Shown one piece after another: positions 41,794-49,995 of a DNA stretch of 64,000 bases. Both the position numbers and the translations under genes were made by a program. Position 1 is the stretch's first letter. Every line of letters starts with the position of its first letter. Origin of the DNA: UBA9676 sp963837105 (GTDB taxonomy: Bacteria > Actinomycetota > Actinomycetes > Streptosporangiales > Streptosporangiaceae); NCBI GenBank assembly GCA_963837105.1, contig CAWIMG010000025.1, positions 1-64,000 of the forward strand, read 5' to 3'. Under the pieces are notes generated by a model. That model saw only the letters and a program-made list of their open reading frames with translations, was not told the DNA's origin and made no database searches.

Positions 41794-42714
41794 GTGAGGC
41801 CGCGCGGCTGGACCCGCCGCCGGGTGCTGACCGCCGGGCTGGCCGGGGCCGCGGCGGCCGGGCTGGCCGGGGCAGGCACGCTGGAGCTGGTCGCCCGTGG
41901 CGTACTGCCGGGGCGGCAGGTACTGGACCGGCTGGACGGCGCCTGCTCGGTCGCCAGCCCGCCGCTGCGTTTCACTGCGCCTGGGCCGTCGGTGTCCGGC
42001 ACGTTCTACTCCCGCGCACGCCGGCGGCCGGTCGCCTATACCATCGCCTGGCCGCCTAGCCGCCAGCCTGGCAGCGAGCTGCCGCTGATTGTGGCTCTGC
42101 ACGCGTTCGGGGCCGACCACACCGTCGTGCTGACCGGGATGTCGATAGCGCAGGCCGTGGCGCTGCGCGTGGGCGGACGGCCGCTGCCACCGATGGCCAT
42201 CGCCGCCGCCGACGGCGGGCCTGGCTACTGGAACCCGCATCCGGGCGACGACTCGATGGCCATGGTGATCGACGAGTTCATCCCGCTGTGCCAGCGGCAT
42301 GGGCTGGGCAGTGGCCGGCACGCGATTGGCACCATGGGCATCTCCATGGGCGGGTATGGCGCACTGTTGCTGGCCGAGAAGTACCCGGCGCTGATCCGTG
42401 CGGTGGCGGCCATCGGCCCCGCGGTGTGGACCAGCTACCGGCAGGCCCGGGCAGTCAACCAGGGCGCGTACGCGTCGCCGGCGGCGTTTGCGGCCGCGGA
42501 CGTGGTGACCCACGCCCAGGCGCTGGCGGGAGTGGCGGTCCGGGTGGCGTCCGGGCTGGGCGACCCGTTCCACCCCGGAGTGGTGGCGCTGACCCGGGCG
42601 CTGCCGCCGGGCGCGGTGGTGGATATCTCACCGGGCTGCCACAGTTCCCCGTTCTTCCTCGCGCAGGAGCCACCATCGCTGGCCTTTCTCGGCCGGCATC
42701 TCACCGGCGGCTGA
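41794..42714 (+). CDS. Tat-exported alpha/beta-hydrolase (esterase)
   Basis: 306 aa from GTG 41794. The N-terminus has a twin-arginine signal (WTRRRVLTAGLAGAAAAG). The hydrolase core shows LPLIVALHAFGADHTVV (oxyanion region) and the nucleophile elbow GISMGGYGA. Candidate acid GDPF and histidine in SPGCHSSPFF complete a triad. It resembles esterase D/putative-esterase family members. The substrate is unknown. Convergent with the membrane protein gene at 42724, 9 bp apart. Confidence 0.82.
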   Translation: MRPRGWTRRRVLTAGLAGAAAAGLAGAGTLELVARGVLPGRQVLDRLDGACSVASPPLRFTAPGPSVSGTFYSRARRRPVAYTIAWPPSRQPGSELPLIVALHAFGADHTVVLTGMSIAQAVALRVGGRPLPPMAIAAADGGPGYWNPHPGDDSMAMVIDEFIPLCQRHGLGSGRHAIGTMGISMGGYGALLLAEKYPALIRAVAAIGPAVWTSYRQARAVNQGAYASPAAFAAADVVTHAQALAGVAVRVASGLGDPFHPGVVALTRALPPGAVVDISPGCHSSPFFLAQEPPSLAFLGRHLTGG

Positions 42715-42723
42715 CCGGCGGAG

Positions 42724-44628
42724 CTAGCCTGCCCGGCCGGGCGGGTGCGGCAGCCGGTAGAGGGTGACCCCGCCCTGCCGGCGATCCAGCCGGAACCCGA
42801 GATCCCGCAAGTACGGCCCGGCCAGGATGGTCGGCCGCCAGACGATCGCCCAGCCGACCCCCATCCGGAGCGCATCTCGGCGGGCGGCAGGCAGTTGCCC
42901 GGGCGCGCAGGGATAGTCCTTCTCGGCGGCGACCAGGCAGCCGTAGAAGGGGTGGGCGCTGATCGCGAAGACGGTTGGCCGGGATACCCAGGAGGTGACC
43001 GACACCGCCCGCGGGTGACCGTCGGCAGTCGCCGTCACCAGTGCCTGCGGAGACACTTCCCGCCCGTAGAAGGCAACCCCGCCACGCAGGCCGAACGGGA
43101 TGTCCACCACGATCGAGCCGGAATGGTCGGCGGTGATGGGCGCCACCACAGCGCCCGCCGAGGTCGGGATGGTCCTGATGCCGTGGTAGCCGGGGTAGCC
43201 GGCTTCCAGCGCGGCCAGGGCCAGGGCCAGGATGACCAGCGGCCGCGACCGGCGGGCCAGCCACTCCACCGCGGCGCCGGCCAGCAGGGCAGCCGGCAGC
43301 AGCCCGAGCAGCGCCAGCCGGTCGGCCTCCCGGAAGGCGGCCAGCCCGGGGATCCGGACGAACCAGGTATAGGGCAGCAGCGCGGACATGTGCTCGCCGT
43401 CCCAGTACACCGCCAGCGGCGTGTACCGGTGGCTGCCGATGATCAGGAACGGCCCGAGCGCGAGCGCCGCCGCCACCAGCCAGCCGATGGCCAGCAGCCA
43501 GGCGCTGCGGCGGCGCCGGCTCACCGCCAGCCCGAGCAGCGCCAGCACCGGCAGCACCACGCCGAAGGTGGGAATGCCCTCCCGCGGCTGGGAGAACTGG
43601 TAGATGTGGGCCAGCCCGCCCAGGCCGTAGTCGGCCAGCCGGGGCGACGGGGTGAACAACGTGGTGAGCGGGGCCCCGAACGCCATGTCCCAGGAGGCGA
43701 GCGTGTGCGCGCTGACGTCGGCGGATCCGCCCCGCAGCTGAGCTGCCATGGCGATGATCTGCGGGCTGGCCACCACCACCGCGGCCACCGCCGCGGCCGC
43801 GGCCAGCCCCAGATGTGCCAGCGAGCGCTGCCGCACCAGCCAGTCCACCAGCACGGCCAGCGCGACCAGCGCGGCGATGACCGCCGACTCCTGGTTGACG
43901 AGCGCGCCAGCGCCGATGACGACGCCCAGCACGATGGCGGTCAGCAGCCGGGGTCGCCGGCGAAGCCGGATGGCCGCCTCCAGTGCGAGTGGCAGGAACA
44001 GCGCGCCGGCCGCGATATTGATGTGGTACCAGTCCTGGTACAGCAGCATCGTGGCCAGGCCGTACAGGGCTCCGGCGGTGATCGCGCCAAGCTGGGTGGA
44101 CAGCCACAGCCGGGCGGCCCGGTAGGCGGCGTAACAGCACAGGCCAGGGGCCAGGATGGTGAGCAGGTTGTAGGCGGCGCTCGGGCCGGCCAGCCAGGTG
44201 ACCGGGGCCAGCACCGCTCCGGCCAGCGGCATCAGCGTGTCATAGCCCAGCTGGGTGCCCACTGGCGCGGCCATGTGACTGGTGAACCAGGGGTTGCCCA
44301 GGTGCGCGATCTGGTGGGCCACCCACCAGAACGACCAGACATAGCTGCTCTGATCGGTGGTGGCCGGGATCCGGCCCGCCAGATAACTGGGCCGTGGCCA
44401 GGAGGCCACCACTCCGGCCAGCAGATAGCAGGCCAGCAGGGTGAGGTGGAACAGGACTGGCCGGCCGCGGCGGGTGGGCCCCGCGCCGGGCGGGGCCGGG
44501 GAGCCACCGGCTGGCGCGGACTCACTGGCTGGCGCGGACTCACTGGCTGGCGCGGAGCCACTGGTCAGCGCAGAGTCAGTGGCGGGCGCCAGCTCATCGG
44601 TATCGGGCCCGCTCGCCCGCTTGTCCAC
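42724..44628 (-). CDS. Large polytopic membrane protein, paralogue of the 16.8-kb gene
   Basis: 634 aa from GTG 44628. The Ser/Ala/Pro/Glu-rich N-terminus has ASESAP repeats. It shares long collinear similarity with the 16801-18939 product: TTDQSSYVWSFWWVAHQI, NPWFTSHMAAPVGTQLG, FREADRLALLGLLPAALLAG and DIPFGLRGGVAFYG. Ten or so membrane helices and a C-terminal extracytoplasmic domain. Probable GT-C-like or YfhO-like envelope protein; the chemical role is unresolved. No Shine-Dalgarno is obvious at this start. Confidence 0.7.
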   Translation of the reverse strand: MDKRASGPDTDELAPATDSALTSGSAPASESAPASESAPAGGSPAPPGAGPTRRGRPVLFHLTLLACYLLAGVVASWPRPSYLAGRIPATTDQSSYVWSFWWVAHQIAHLGNPWFTSHMAAPVGTQLGYDTLMPLAGAVLAPVTWLAGPSAAYNLLTILAPGLCCYAAYRAARLWLSTQLGAITAGALYGLATMLLYQDWYHINIAAGALFLPLALEAAIRLRRRPRLLTAIVLGVVIGAGALVNQESAVIAALVALAVLVDWLVRQRSLAHLGLAAAAAVAAVVVASPQIIAMAAQLRGGSADVSAHTLASWDMAFGAPLTTLFTPSPRLADYGLGGLAHIYQFSQPREGIPTFGVVLPVLALLGLAVSRRRRSAWLLAIGWLVAAALALGPFLIIGSHRYTPLAVYWDGEHMSALLPYTWFVRIPGLAAFREADRLALLGLLPAALLAGAAVEWLARRSRPLVILALALAALEAGYPGYHGIRTIPTSAGAVVAPITADHSGSIVVDIPFGLRGGVAFYGREVSPQALVTATADGHPRAVSVTSWVSRPTVFAISAHPFYGCLVAAEKDYPCAPGQLPAARRDALRMGVGWAIVWRPTILAGPYLRDLGFRLDRRQGGVTLYRLPHPPGRAG

Positions 44629-44683
44629 GCTAGGGAGCCTAGGAACACCGAGCCGCCGCGCTGCCCGATCGGCGGTGGGCAGG

Positions 44684-45547
44684 TCAGGGGGCTTGCGGCA
44701 GCTTGACCGAGCCCAGCCGGACGGCTGGTGCGGACGGCGGCGGCACCATCGGACCGATGTCGCCGTCCGGCGCCTGGTCCAGGTCCACGATCACCGGCGC
44801 GTGGTCACTGGGCGCGGTGCCCTTGCGCGCCTGCCGGTCGACCCAGGCTGCGCGCACCCGGCTGGCCACCGGTGAGGTGGCCAGCACCAGGTCGATCCGC
44901 ATCCCCAGATCCTGGTGGAACATCCCGGCCCGGTAATCCCAGTAGGTGAACACCCGCTCGGACGGCCAGCGGTCCCGCACCACGTCGTGCAGGCCGACTG
45001 CCTGCAGGCTGGCCAGCGCGGCCCGTTCCGGCCCGGTGACATGGGTCTGGCCGATATAGGCGGCCGGGTCGAAGACGTCGGCGTCGGTGGGCGCGATGTT
45101 CATGTCGCCGCACACCACCGCTGCTTCCGGCCCGGCCCCGACCATCTCGGTCAGGGCGGCCAGCCAGGCGAGCTTGTACTGGTAGTGATCCGAGCCCGGG
45201 GTCCGCCCGTTAGGCACGTAGACCGAGTGGATCCGGACTCCGCCGCAGGTTGCGGCGACCGCCCGGGCCTCCGGATCGGGGAACCCGGGCGCGCCAGGAA
45301 TCCCGGCGACCACGTCGTCGAGCCCGGCCCGGGACAGGATGGCCACCCCGTTCCACTGCGCCTGGCCGTGCAGTGCCGCCTCATACCCGCGGTCGCTCAG
45401 TTCGGCGCCGAGCAGCTTCCCGAAGGCGCCGTCGGTGAGCTTGGTCTCCTGCAGGCACACGACATCGGGCTGGCGCTGGTCGAGCCATGGCAGCAGCCGG
45501 GGCACCCGCTGCTTGACTGAGTTCACGTTCCAGGTAGCAACCCGCAC
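44684..45547 (-). CDS. xthA: Exodeoxyribonuclease III (AP endonuclease)
   Basis: 287 aa starting at GTG 45547: RVATWNVNSVKQRVPRLLPW. All endonuclease/exonuclease/phosphatase motifs are present: CLQETKLTD, SVYVPNGRTPGSDHYQYKLAW (split SVYVPNGR and HYQYKLAW), CGDMNIAP, and the end SDHAPVIVDL. The enzyme cuts at abasic sites and trims 3' ends in base-excision repair. The C-terminal extension of about 25 residues is variable. A longer N-terminus is open but has no sensible start. Confidence 0.95.
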   Translation of the reverse strand: MRVATWNVNSVKQRVPRLLPWLDQRQPDVVCLQETKLTDGAFGKLLGAELSDRGYEAALHGQAQWNGVAILSRAGLDDVVAGIPGAPGFPDPEARAVAATCGGVRIHSVYVPNGRTPGSDHYQYKLAWLAALTEMVGAGPEAAVVCGDMNIAPTDADVFDPAAYIGQTHVTGPERAALASLQAVGLHDVVRDRWPSERVFTYWDYRAGMFHQDLGMRIDLVLATSPVASRVRAAWVDRQARKGTAPSDHAPVIVDLDQAPDGDIGPMVPPPSAPAVRLGSVKLPQAP

Positions 45548-45664
45548 CGGGCCACAGTAACCGTGTCCGCCCGTGACCGGGGGCGCCGCGTGCCTTTCCC
45601 GGACGCGCCGCCGGTGGGACGCTAGATGGGATTCACCGGCGTCGCGGTCCGGGGGAGGAGCGGC

Positions 45665-46600
45665 ATGGCAGGGCATCCGGGGACCGGGAACCCGGCATTA
45701 CCAGCACCCGAGCCCGGCCCGGCCAGCGCCAGGGCGGCAGCGCCGGTTGCAGGCTCCCCGCCGCCGGCAGCGGATTCCCCATCCCCGCCGGCAGGCTCCG
45801 GCGGCCGGCCCAAGCTGCCGCGGAAGAAGATTGTCATCCCGGCGGTGCTGGCCGCCCTCGCTGTCCTGCTCGGGCTTGGGGCCTGGCTGCTCTACCCGGT
45901 CACGGCGCAGTTGCCTAGCCGCGGCTACACCACGATGGTCTTCAATGCGCCGTTCGGCATCGACGCCCTGAACTACCAGATCCATCAGGTACGTACCGAC
46001 CTGGCGGAGATAAAGATCGCAGTTCTGTTCAACAGCAGCAAGACGGCCAGCGTGCCGCACCAGCTAGCCACGCTGTCGGTCTACCCACCGCTGGGCGACG
46101 CGTTCCACCCCTGCCCGCCTGCCTATTGCGGCCGCGGCCAGAACGCCACCTATGCCTGGTTCCAGACACTGACATTCCGGCCAGGTACGGGGCCGGGTGA
46201 ACTGCCCGACACCACGGCGTCCGGGATATATGCCTTCCTCACCCTGTACGTCAGGGCACGTGACTTCGGCGTCACCTACAACGGTGTCAACGCATCGGCC
46301 GCGCTGCCCAAGCTCTACTACAACGCGCCGGGCTTCCCGAACCTGGTCACCCAGTACAGCATCGGCTCGGCGGATCTCTACGACTGGTCGTCGCTCCCGC
46401 CCGCTTACGCCAACGGCGCGAGAGCAGTCTGGCTGGAATCACCCAGTTCCGGCCTGATCACCCCGGTCACGGCGACCGGGGTTAATCACGCCAGCAGTGG
46501 CCGGATCACGACGCTGACGTTCATCGCCGGCGCTCTGCTCGGCCTGGCCGGCGGCGCACTGCTGTCCGCGGTCCAGGAAGCCCTGCACGCCAGGGACTGA
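45665..46600 (+). CDS. Membrane-anchored protein of unknown function
   Basis: 311 aa from ATG 45665 with GGAGGAG upstream. A Pro/Ala/Ser-rich cytoplasmic N-terminus of about 55 residues, a helix (VIPAVLAALAVLLGLGAWLL), a large extracytoplasmic beta-rich domain (YTTMVFNAPFGIDALNYQI, HPCPPAYCGRG with a probable disulfide) and a second C-terminal helix (TTLTFIAGALLGLAGGALL). The two-helix sandwich resembles actinomycete proteins with no assigned role. It stands alone. Confidence 0.7.
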   Translation: MAGHPGTGNPALPAPEPGPASARAAAPVAGSPPPAADSPSPPAGSGGRPKLPRKKIVIPAVLAALAVLLGLGAWLLYPVTAQLPSRGYTTMVFNAPFGIDALNYQIHQVRTDLAEIKIAVLFNSSKTASVPHQLATLSVYPPLGDAFHPCPPAYCGRGQNATYAWFQTLTFRPGTGPGELPDTTASGIYAFLTLYVRARDFGVTYNGVNASAALPKLYYNAPGFPNLVTQYSIGSADLYDWSSLPPAYANGARAVWLESPSSGLITPVTATGVNHASSGRITTLTFIAGALLGLAGGALLSAVQEALHARD

Positions 46601-46644
46601 TGGCTGGCCCGCCGCGTCCGGTCGCCGCCGACCGCGGCGGCTAC

Positions 46645-47298
46645 TCACCCGATCGGTGGCAGTGCCTCGACTTCCTGCTTGCTGATGTTGAGCCGGACGC
46701 CACCGTCAACCTCTTTCACCGCGCTCATCGGGATGGCGATCTCCTTGCGGCCCCACAGGTGCCCGTGCTCCAGCACCACATGGGTCGCGTGGTTGTCGGC
46801 TGGGTCGATGAGGAACCCGTGCACCCGCCCGATCTCACCATCGGTCGCGTACACGTGATCGCCCTGGCCGGTTTCGGCCTCGCCGACCGGGACGACCGCG
46901 TCCGTGACGGTCTTGAGCCGGTGCGGTACCCCCATCGGGACGCCCATGCCCGAGACCGAACCGCCGACCCCCATACTGCCGACATCGCCGTACCCCTGGA
47001 CCGCCTCCGCCGCGCCATAGCCGCCCTGGTAGCTGTCGCCCTGGACGATCTGAATGTCCTCGGCCGCTTCCAGCCTGCCGAACTCGGCGAGGGTGCAGCG
47101 CAGCCGGACCCCGCCATCCACCGATTCGGCCATCCCGATCGGCACCAGCCGGCCGTCCTCCGGCCGGTTCTTCGGCTCTATGGCCAGGTGCGTGACCACG
47201 CCAGCGGCCGGATCGAAGATGATCCGGATCACCTCACCGCAGAAGCCGTCGGAGCAGTAGGCCTGGGCTCCGATCGTGAACTCTGTCTCCGCTGCCAC
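46645..47298 (-). CDS. PRC-barrel-like protein with two similar halves
   Basis: 217 aa from GTG 47298 (AAGGGGA eight bases upstream). Two PRC-barrel-like modules: an N-terminal one (AQAYCSDGFCGEVIRIIFDPAAGVVTHLAIEP, split AQAYCSDGFCGEVIRII and DPAAGVVTHLAIEP) and a C-terminal one (VYATDGEIGRVHGFLIDP, VVLEHGHLWGRKEIAIP). They are joined by a Gly/Met/Val-rich spacer. PRC barrels bind proteins or RNA, but no enzyme role is known for this type. A second, single-module PRC protein lies at 56805-57161. Confidence 0.8.
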   Translation of the reverse strand: MAAETEFTIGAQAYCSDGFCGEVIRIIFDPAAGVVTHLAIEPKNRPEDGRLVPIGMAESVDGGVRLRCTLAEFGRLEAAEDIQIVQGDSYQGGYGAAEAVQGYGDVGSMGVGGSVSGMGVPMGVPHRLKTVTDAVVPVGEAETGQGDHVYATDGEIGRVHGFLIDPADNHATHVVLEHGHLWGRKEIAIPMSAVKEVDGGVRLNISKQEVEALPPIG

Positions 47299-47516
47299 TG
47301 CTGCTTCCCCTTCCGCTGGCGGCGGGCAGCCGGCCTGTCGCGATCGCGGCGGGCACGAGGCCACTGCAGTCACGGTGATCCGCACAACTGCCACTTGATC
47401 CAGACACACAGAGCGTAACCCGGCTGCCGTCACCTGGCCTGGCCTCCCCCGCAGCGGATGACTCGCTCCGGCCATGCGGACCACCGCGAGGCCATTGCCC
47501 GGGCTTGCGGATCGTC

Positions 47517-48080
47517 CTAGCCCTCGACGTGCAGCCGCAAATCCCAGAACGCCGCTATGAGCTTGGGTGCCGTCCATAGCGCGTTCAGGCCGCTCGGGTT
47601 GGGCAGCACCCAGATCCGGGCCGGCCCGACAAGCTCCTCCTGCGGCCCGACCTCCGCCCGCGGCCGGCCGTAGGCCGCCCGGTAGGCGGTGACCCCCAGC
47701 ACCGCGAGCCAGGCGGGCCCCACCTGCTCAAGCTTGCCGGCCAGCAGGCGGGCGCCTGCGGTGAATTCCTCCGGCCGCAATTCATCAGCGCGGGCGGTGG
47801 CGCGCGCCACGATATTGGTGATACCGAGCCCGAGGCCGGGCAGTTGCTCCTGCTCGTCGGGGCGGAACACGCGCGGGGTGAAGCCGGAGCCGTGCAGTGC
47901 GGGCCAGAAGCGGTTCCCGGGCCGGGCGAAGTGGCACCCGGTGGCGGCCGAGTACAGGCCCGGGTTGATGCCGGCGAACAGCACGGCCAAGCCAGGCGCG
48001 ATGACGTCGGGAATGGTCGTGCCCCGGGCCGCGGCCAGGTCGGCAGCCGCCGGGCGGGGCGCTGACCGGGGCGTGGGCAC
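47517..48080 (-). CDS. mug: G/U mismatch-specific uracil-DNA glycosylase (Mug)
   Basis: 187 aa. Mug/TDG-family motifs: LAVLFAGINPGLYSAATGCHFARPGNRFW (GINPG and the damage-pocket loop; split as LAVLFAGINPGLYS and HFARPGNRFW) and LPNPSGLNA, the DNA-intercalating loop. It removes uracil or ethenocytosine opposite G. The start is ATG 48080. The C-terminal AFWDLRLHV is typical. Confidence 0.93.
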   Translation of the reverse strand: MPTPRSAPRPAAADLAAARGTTIPDVIAPGLAVLFAGINPGLYSAATGCHFARPGNRFWPALHGSGFTPRVFRPDEQEQLPGLGLGITNIVARATARADELRPEEFTAGARLLAGKLEQVGPAWLAVLGVTAYRAAYGRPRAEVGPQEELVGPARIWVLPNPSGLNALWTAPKLIAAFWDLRLHVEG

Positions 48081-48251
48081 CCGCCCACCCTACGGGCGGG
48101 GCACCGGCCGGGCCGTGGCGCCGGCTCACCCCAGACGAACAGGCCAGTCCCGGTACCCGGCCCGCCGGCCCGGCTCACCATGCCAGCCAGCCACGGCCTG
48201 CCACCACCGGATTTCCCGGAGTACGCTGGACGCGACCGGACGGAAGGCGCC

Positions 48252-48746
48252 ATGTACGAGCCGTACCCAACATCGGGGCAGATGCCGGAACCGCAGCGCA
48301 TCCCGCCGCCGCGGTCAGTGCAGAACGCCGTCAAGCTCATGTACGCGGGCGCCGCGGTGGAAGTGATCGCCCTGGTCGTGGCACTGATCACGCGGAACAG
48401 CATCAAGTCGGCCCTGCTCAAGATTCACCCGAACTACACAGCGGCACAGTTGCACGCGGCGGTGACCGTGCAGACCATCTCGCTGGTCATCGGCGCGGCG
48501 GTAGCCACCGGCCTGTGGCTGTGGATGGCCTGGGCAAATGGCCGGGGGCGTAACTGGGCCCGGATCCTGTCCGCGGTCTTCTTCGGCATCAGCACCCTGG
48601 ACCTGATCGTCACGGCCGCGGCCGTGCGCGCCCCGGGCAGTCTGATCGTCGGCTTCGTCATCTGGCTGATCGGCCTGGCCACGATCGTCCTGCTGTTCAA
48701 CCGCGAGTCGAGCGCCTTCTTCCGGCAGCCGCCCGCCTTCCGCTAG
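48252..48746 (+). CDS. Four-helix membrane protein of unknown function
   Basis: 164 aa from ATG 48252. A proline-rich N-terminus (EPYPTSGQMPEPQRIPPPRSV) precedes four hydrophobic helices, including LMYAGAAVEVIALVVALIT, ISLVIGAAVATGLWLWMAWA and SLIVGFVIWLIGLATIVLLF. Such proteins are common in actinomycetes (DUF-type, Yip1-like appearance), without known function. The stop lies in a short tandem repeat. Confidence 0.75.
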   Translation: MYEPYPTSGQMPEPQRIPPPRSVQNAVKLMYAGAAVEVIALVVALITRNSIKSALLKIHPNYTAAQLHAAVTVQTISLVIGAAVATGLWLWMAWANGRGRNWARILSAVFFGISTLDLIVTAAAVRAPGSLIVGFVIWLIGLATIVLLFNRESSAFFRQPPAFR

Positions 48747-48778
48747 CCAGTCATCCGCTAGCCAGTCATCCGCTAGCC
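48741..48778. repeat. 15-bp tandem repeat (2.5 copies) holding both convergent stop codons
   Basis: CGCTAGCCAGTCATC is repeated at 48741 and 48756, with CGCTAGCC again at 48771. The first copy contains the TAG of the plus-strand gene (48744-48746) and the last contains the TAG (minus strand) of sigJ (48773-48775). Confidence 0.8.
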
Positions 48779-49705
48779 GGGCAGGACGGCCAGCCGGAGC
48801 CGGGCCAGTCGGCCCGGGTCGGCGACGATGTCGATGGCGGTGATCTTCCGCGCGGGGCTGACGGTCAGCATCAGCACGGTCTGCAGCCGGCCACCGGGGG
48901 CGTGCACGATGCCGACGGTCCCGTCCACCAGGGCCAGCTGGGAATGCCCGGCCCGGGCCGAGGACAGCCGGGCGCCCCTGGCGACCAGTTCCGCCCCCCG
49001 CAGCACGGCAGGCCGCCCGGCCGGGACGGCGGCCGCGTCGGCGGTCAGCGTTACCTCCGAGTCGAGCAGCGCGACCAGGGCCGACAGGTCGCCGCCGCGG
49101 GTGGCGGCCAGGAACGCGGCCGCCACCTCACGCTGGCGGGCCAGGCCAGCCTGATCCGGGCTGGGCGCGCCGCGGACCCGGCGGCGGGCCCGGCTGGCCA
49201 GTTGCCGGGTCGCCGTCACCGAGCGCCCCAGCACGGCCGCCACGTCGGTGAACGGCATGGCAAACAGGTCGTGCAGCACGAAGGCCAGGCGTTCGGCGGG
49301 GGTCAGCGTGTCGAGCACTACCAGCAGGGCGAGCCCGACCGAGTCGGCGAGTACCGCCTGGTCGGCTGGATCGGCGGCCCGGCCGGCCAGGCTGGTCCCG
49401 CCGGAGCCAGCGGCCGGCCCGGCCCAGGCCGTCAGTTCCGCGTCCGGCGGCCAGGAGTCGCCGACCGGTTCCTCGTGGCGGCGGCGCCGCGAGCGGAGCA
49501 TGTTGAGTGAAATCCGGGCCACGACCGTCGTCAGCCAGCCGCCCAGATTCTCCACCGCACGCGCGTCGGTGCCGGTCAGCCGCAGCCAGGTGTCCTGGAC
49601 CGCGTCGTCGGCGTCGCTGACCGAGCCGAGCAGCCGGTACGCGACCGCGCGCAGGTGATCACGGTGCTCCTCGAAGACCGCTGCCAGCCAGTCACTCTCG
49701 CCCAT
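48773..49705 (-). CDS. sigJ: ECF41-type sigma factor (SigJ-like) with SnoaL-like C-terminus
   Basis: 310 aa. Sigma region 2 (LRAVAYRLLGSVSDADDAVQDTWLR) and region 4 (LTPAERLAFVLHDLFAMPFTDVAAVLG) are clear. They are followed by a SnoaL-like domain of about 110 residues that in ECF41 controls activity. The C-terminal IDIVADPGRLARL fits the family. The ECF41 motif usually written DGGGK appears as DAAAV here, and the linker WLPEP motif is not intact (SWPPDAEL), suggesting altered autoregulation (inference). The start is ATG 49705 with GAGGAA eight bases upstream. A 24-bp inverted repeat lies upstream. Confidence 0.9.
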   Translation of the reverse strand: MGESDWLAAVFEEHRDHLRAVAYRLLGSVSDADDAVQDTWLRLTGTDARAVENLGGWLTTVVARISLNMLRSRRRRHEEPVGDSWPPDAELTAWAGPAAGSGGTSLAGRAADPADQAVLADSVGLALLVVLDTLTPAERLAFVLHDLFAMPFTDVAAVLGRSVTATRQLASRARRRVRGAPSPDQAGLARQREVAAAFLAATRGGDLSALVALLDSEVTLTADAAAVPAGRPAVLRGAELVARGARLSSARAGHSQLALVDGTVGIVHAPGGRLQTVLMLTVSPARKITAIDIVADPGRLARLRLAVLPG

Positions 49706-49723
49706 CTGCCAGGTTCCTCACTC

Positions 49724-49747
49724 CCGGTGTCACCACCCTGACACCGG
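49724..49747. promoter_or_regulatory. 24-bp inverted repeat upstream of sigJ
   Basis: CCGGTGTCA (49724-49732), six bases CCACCC, TGACACCGG (49739-49747): perfect 9-bp arms. It ends 19 bp before the sigJ start codon. TGTCA half-sites resemble ECF41 -35 elements (TGTCACA), but no CGTC -10 follows at the proper distance, so an operator is as likely. Confidence 0.5.
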
Positions 49748-49995
49748 CAGCCCCGCGAACGTGACGCACGGCCCGCCGCAGCGGCAGGATGCGCGATTTA
49801 CCGGACCCATACATGCTCATTATCTGCGCTTGATTTCGTCTTTCCCTGTTGCTGCCCAATGCGCCCCGCCAGGCCCTGGTCATGCAGGTTTCTGCATAAG
49901 CGCTGAGCTTGTTCAGAAGCGATTCTGAAACTTCCTCGCCAGCATTGCGTTGAATCTAATGGGCCGGGTCGGCACGGCCATCCGGATGTGCGGCG

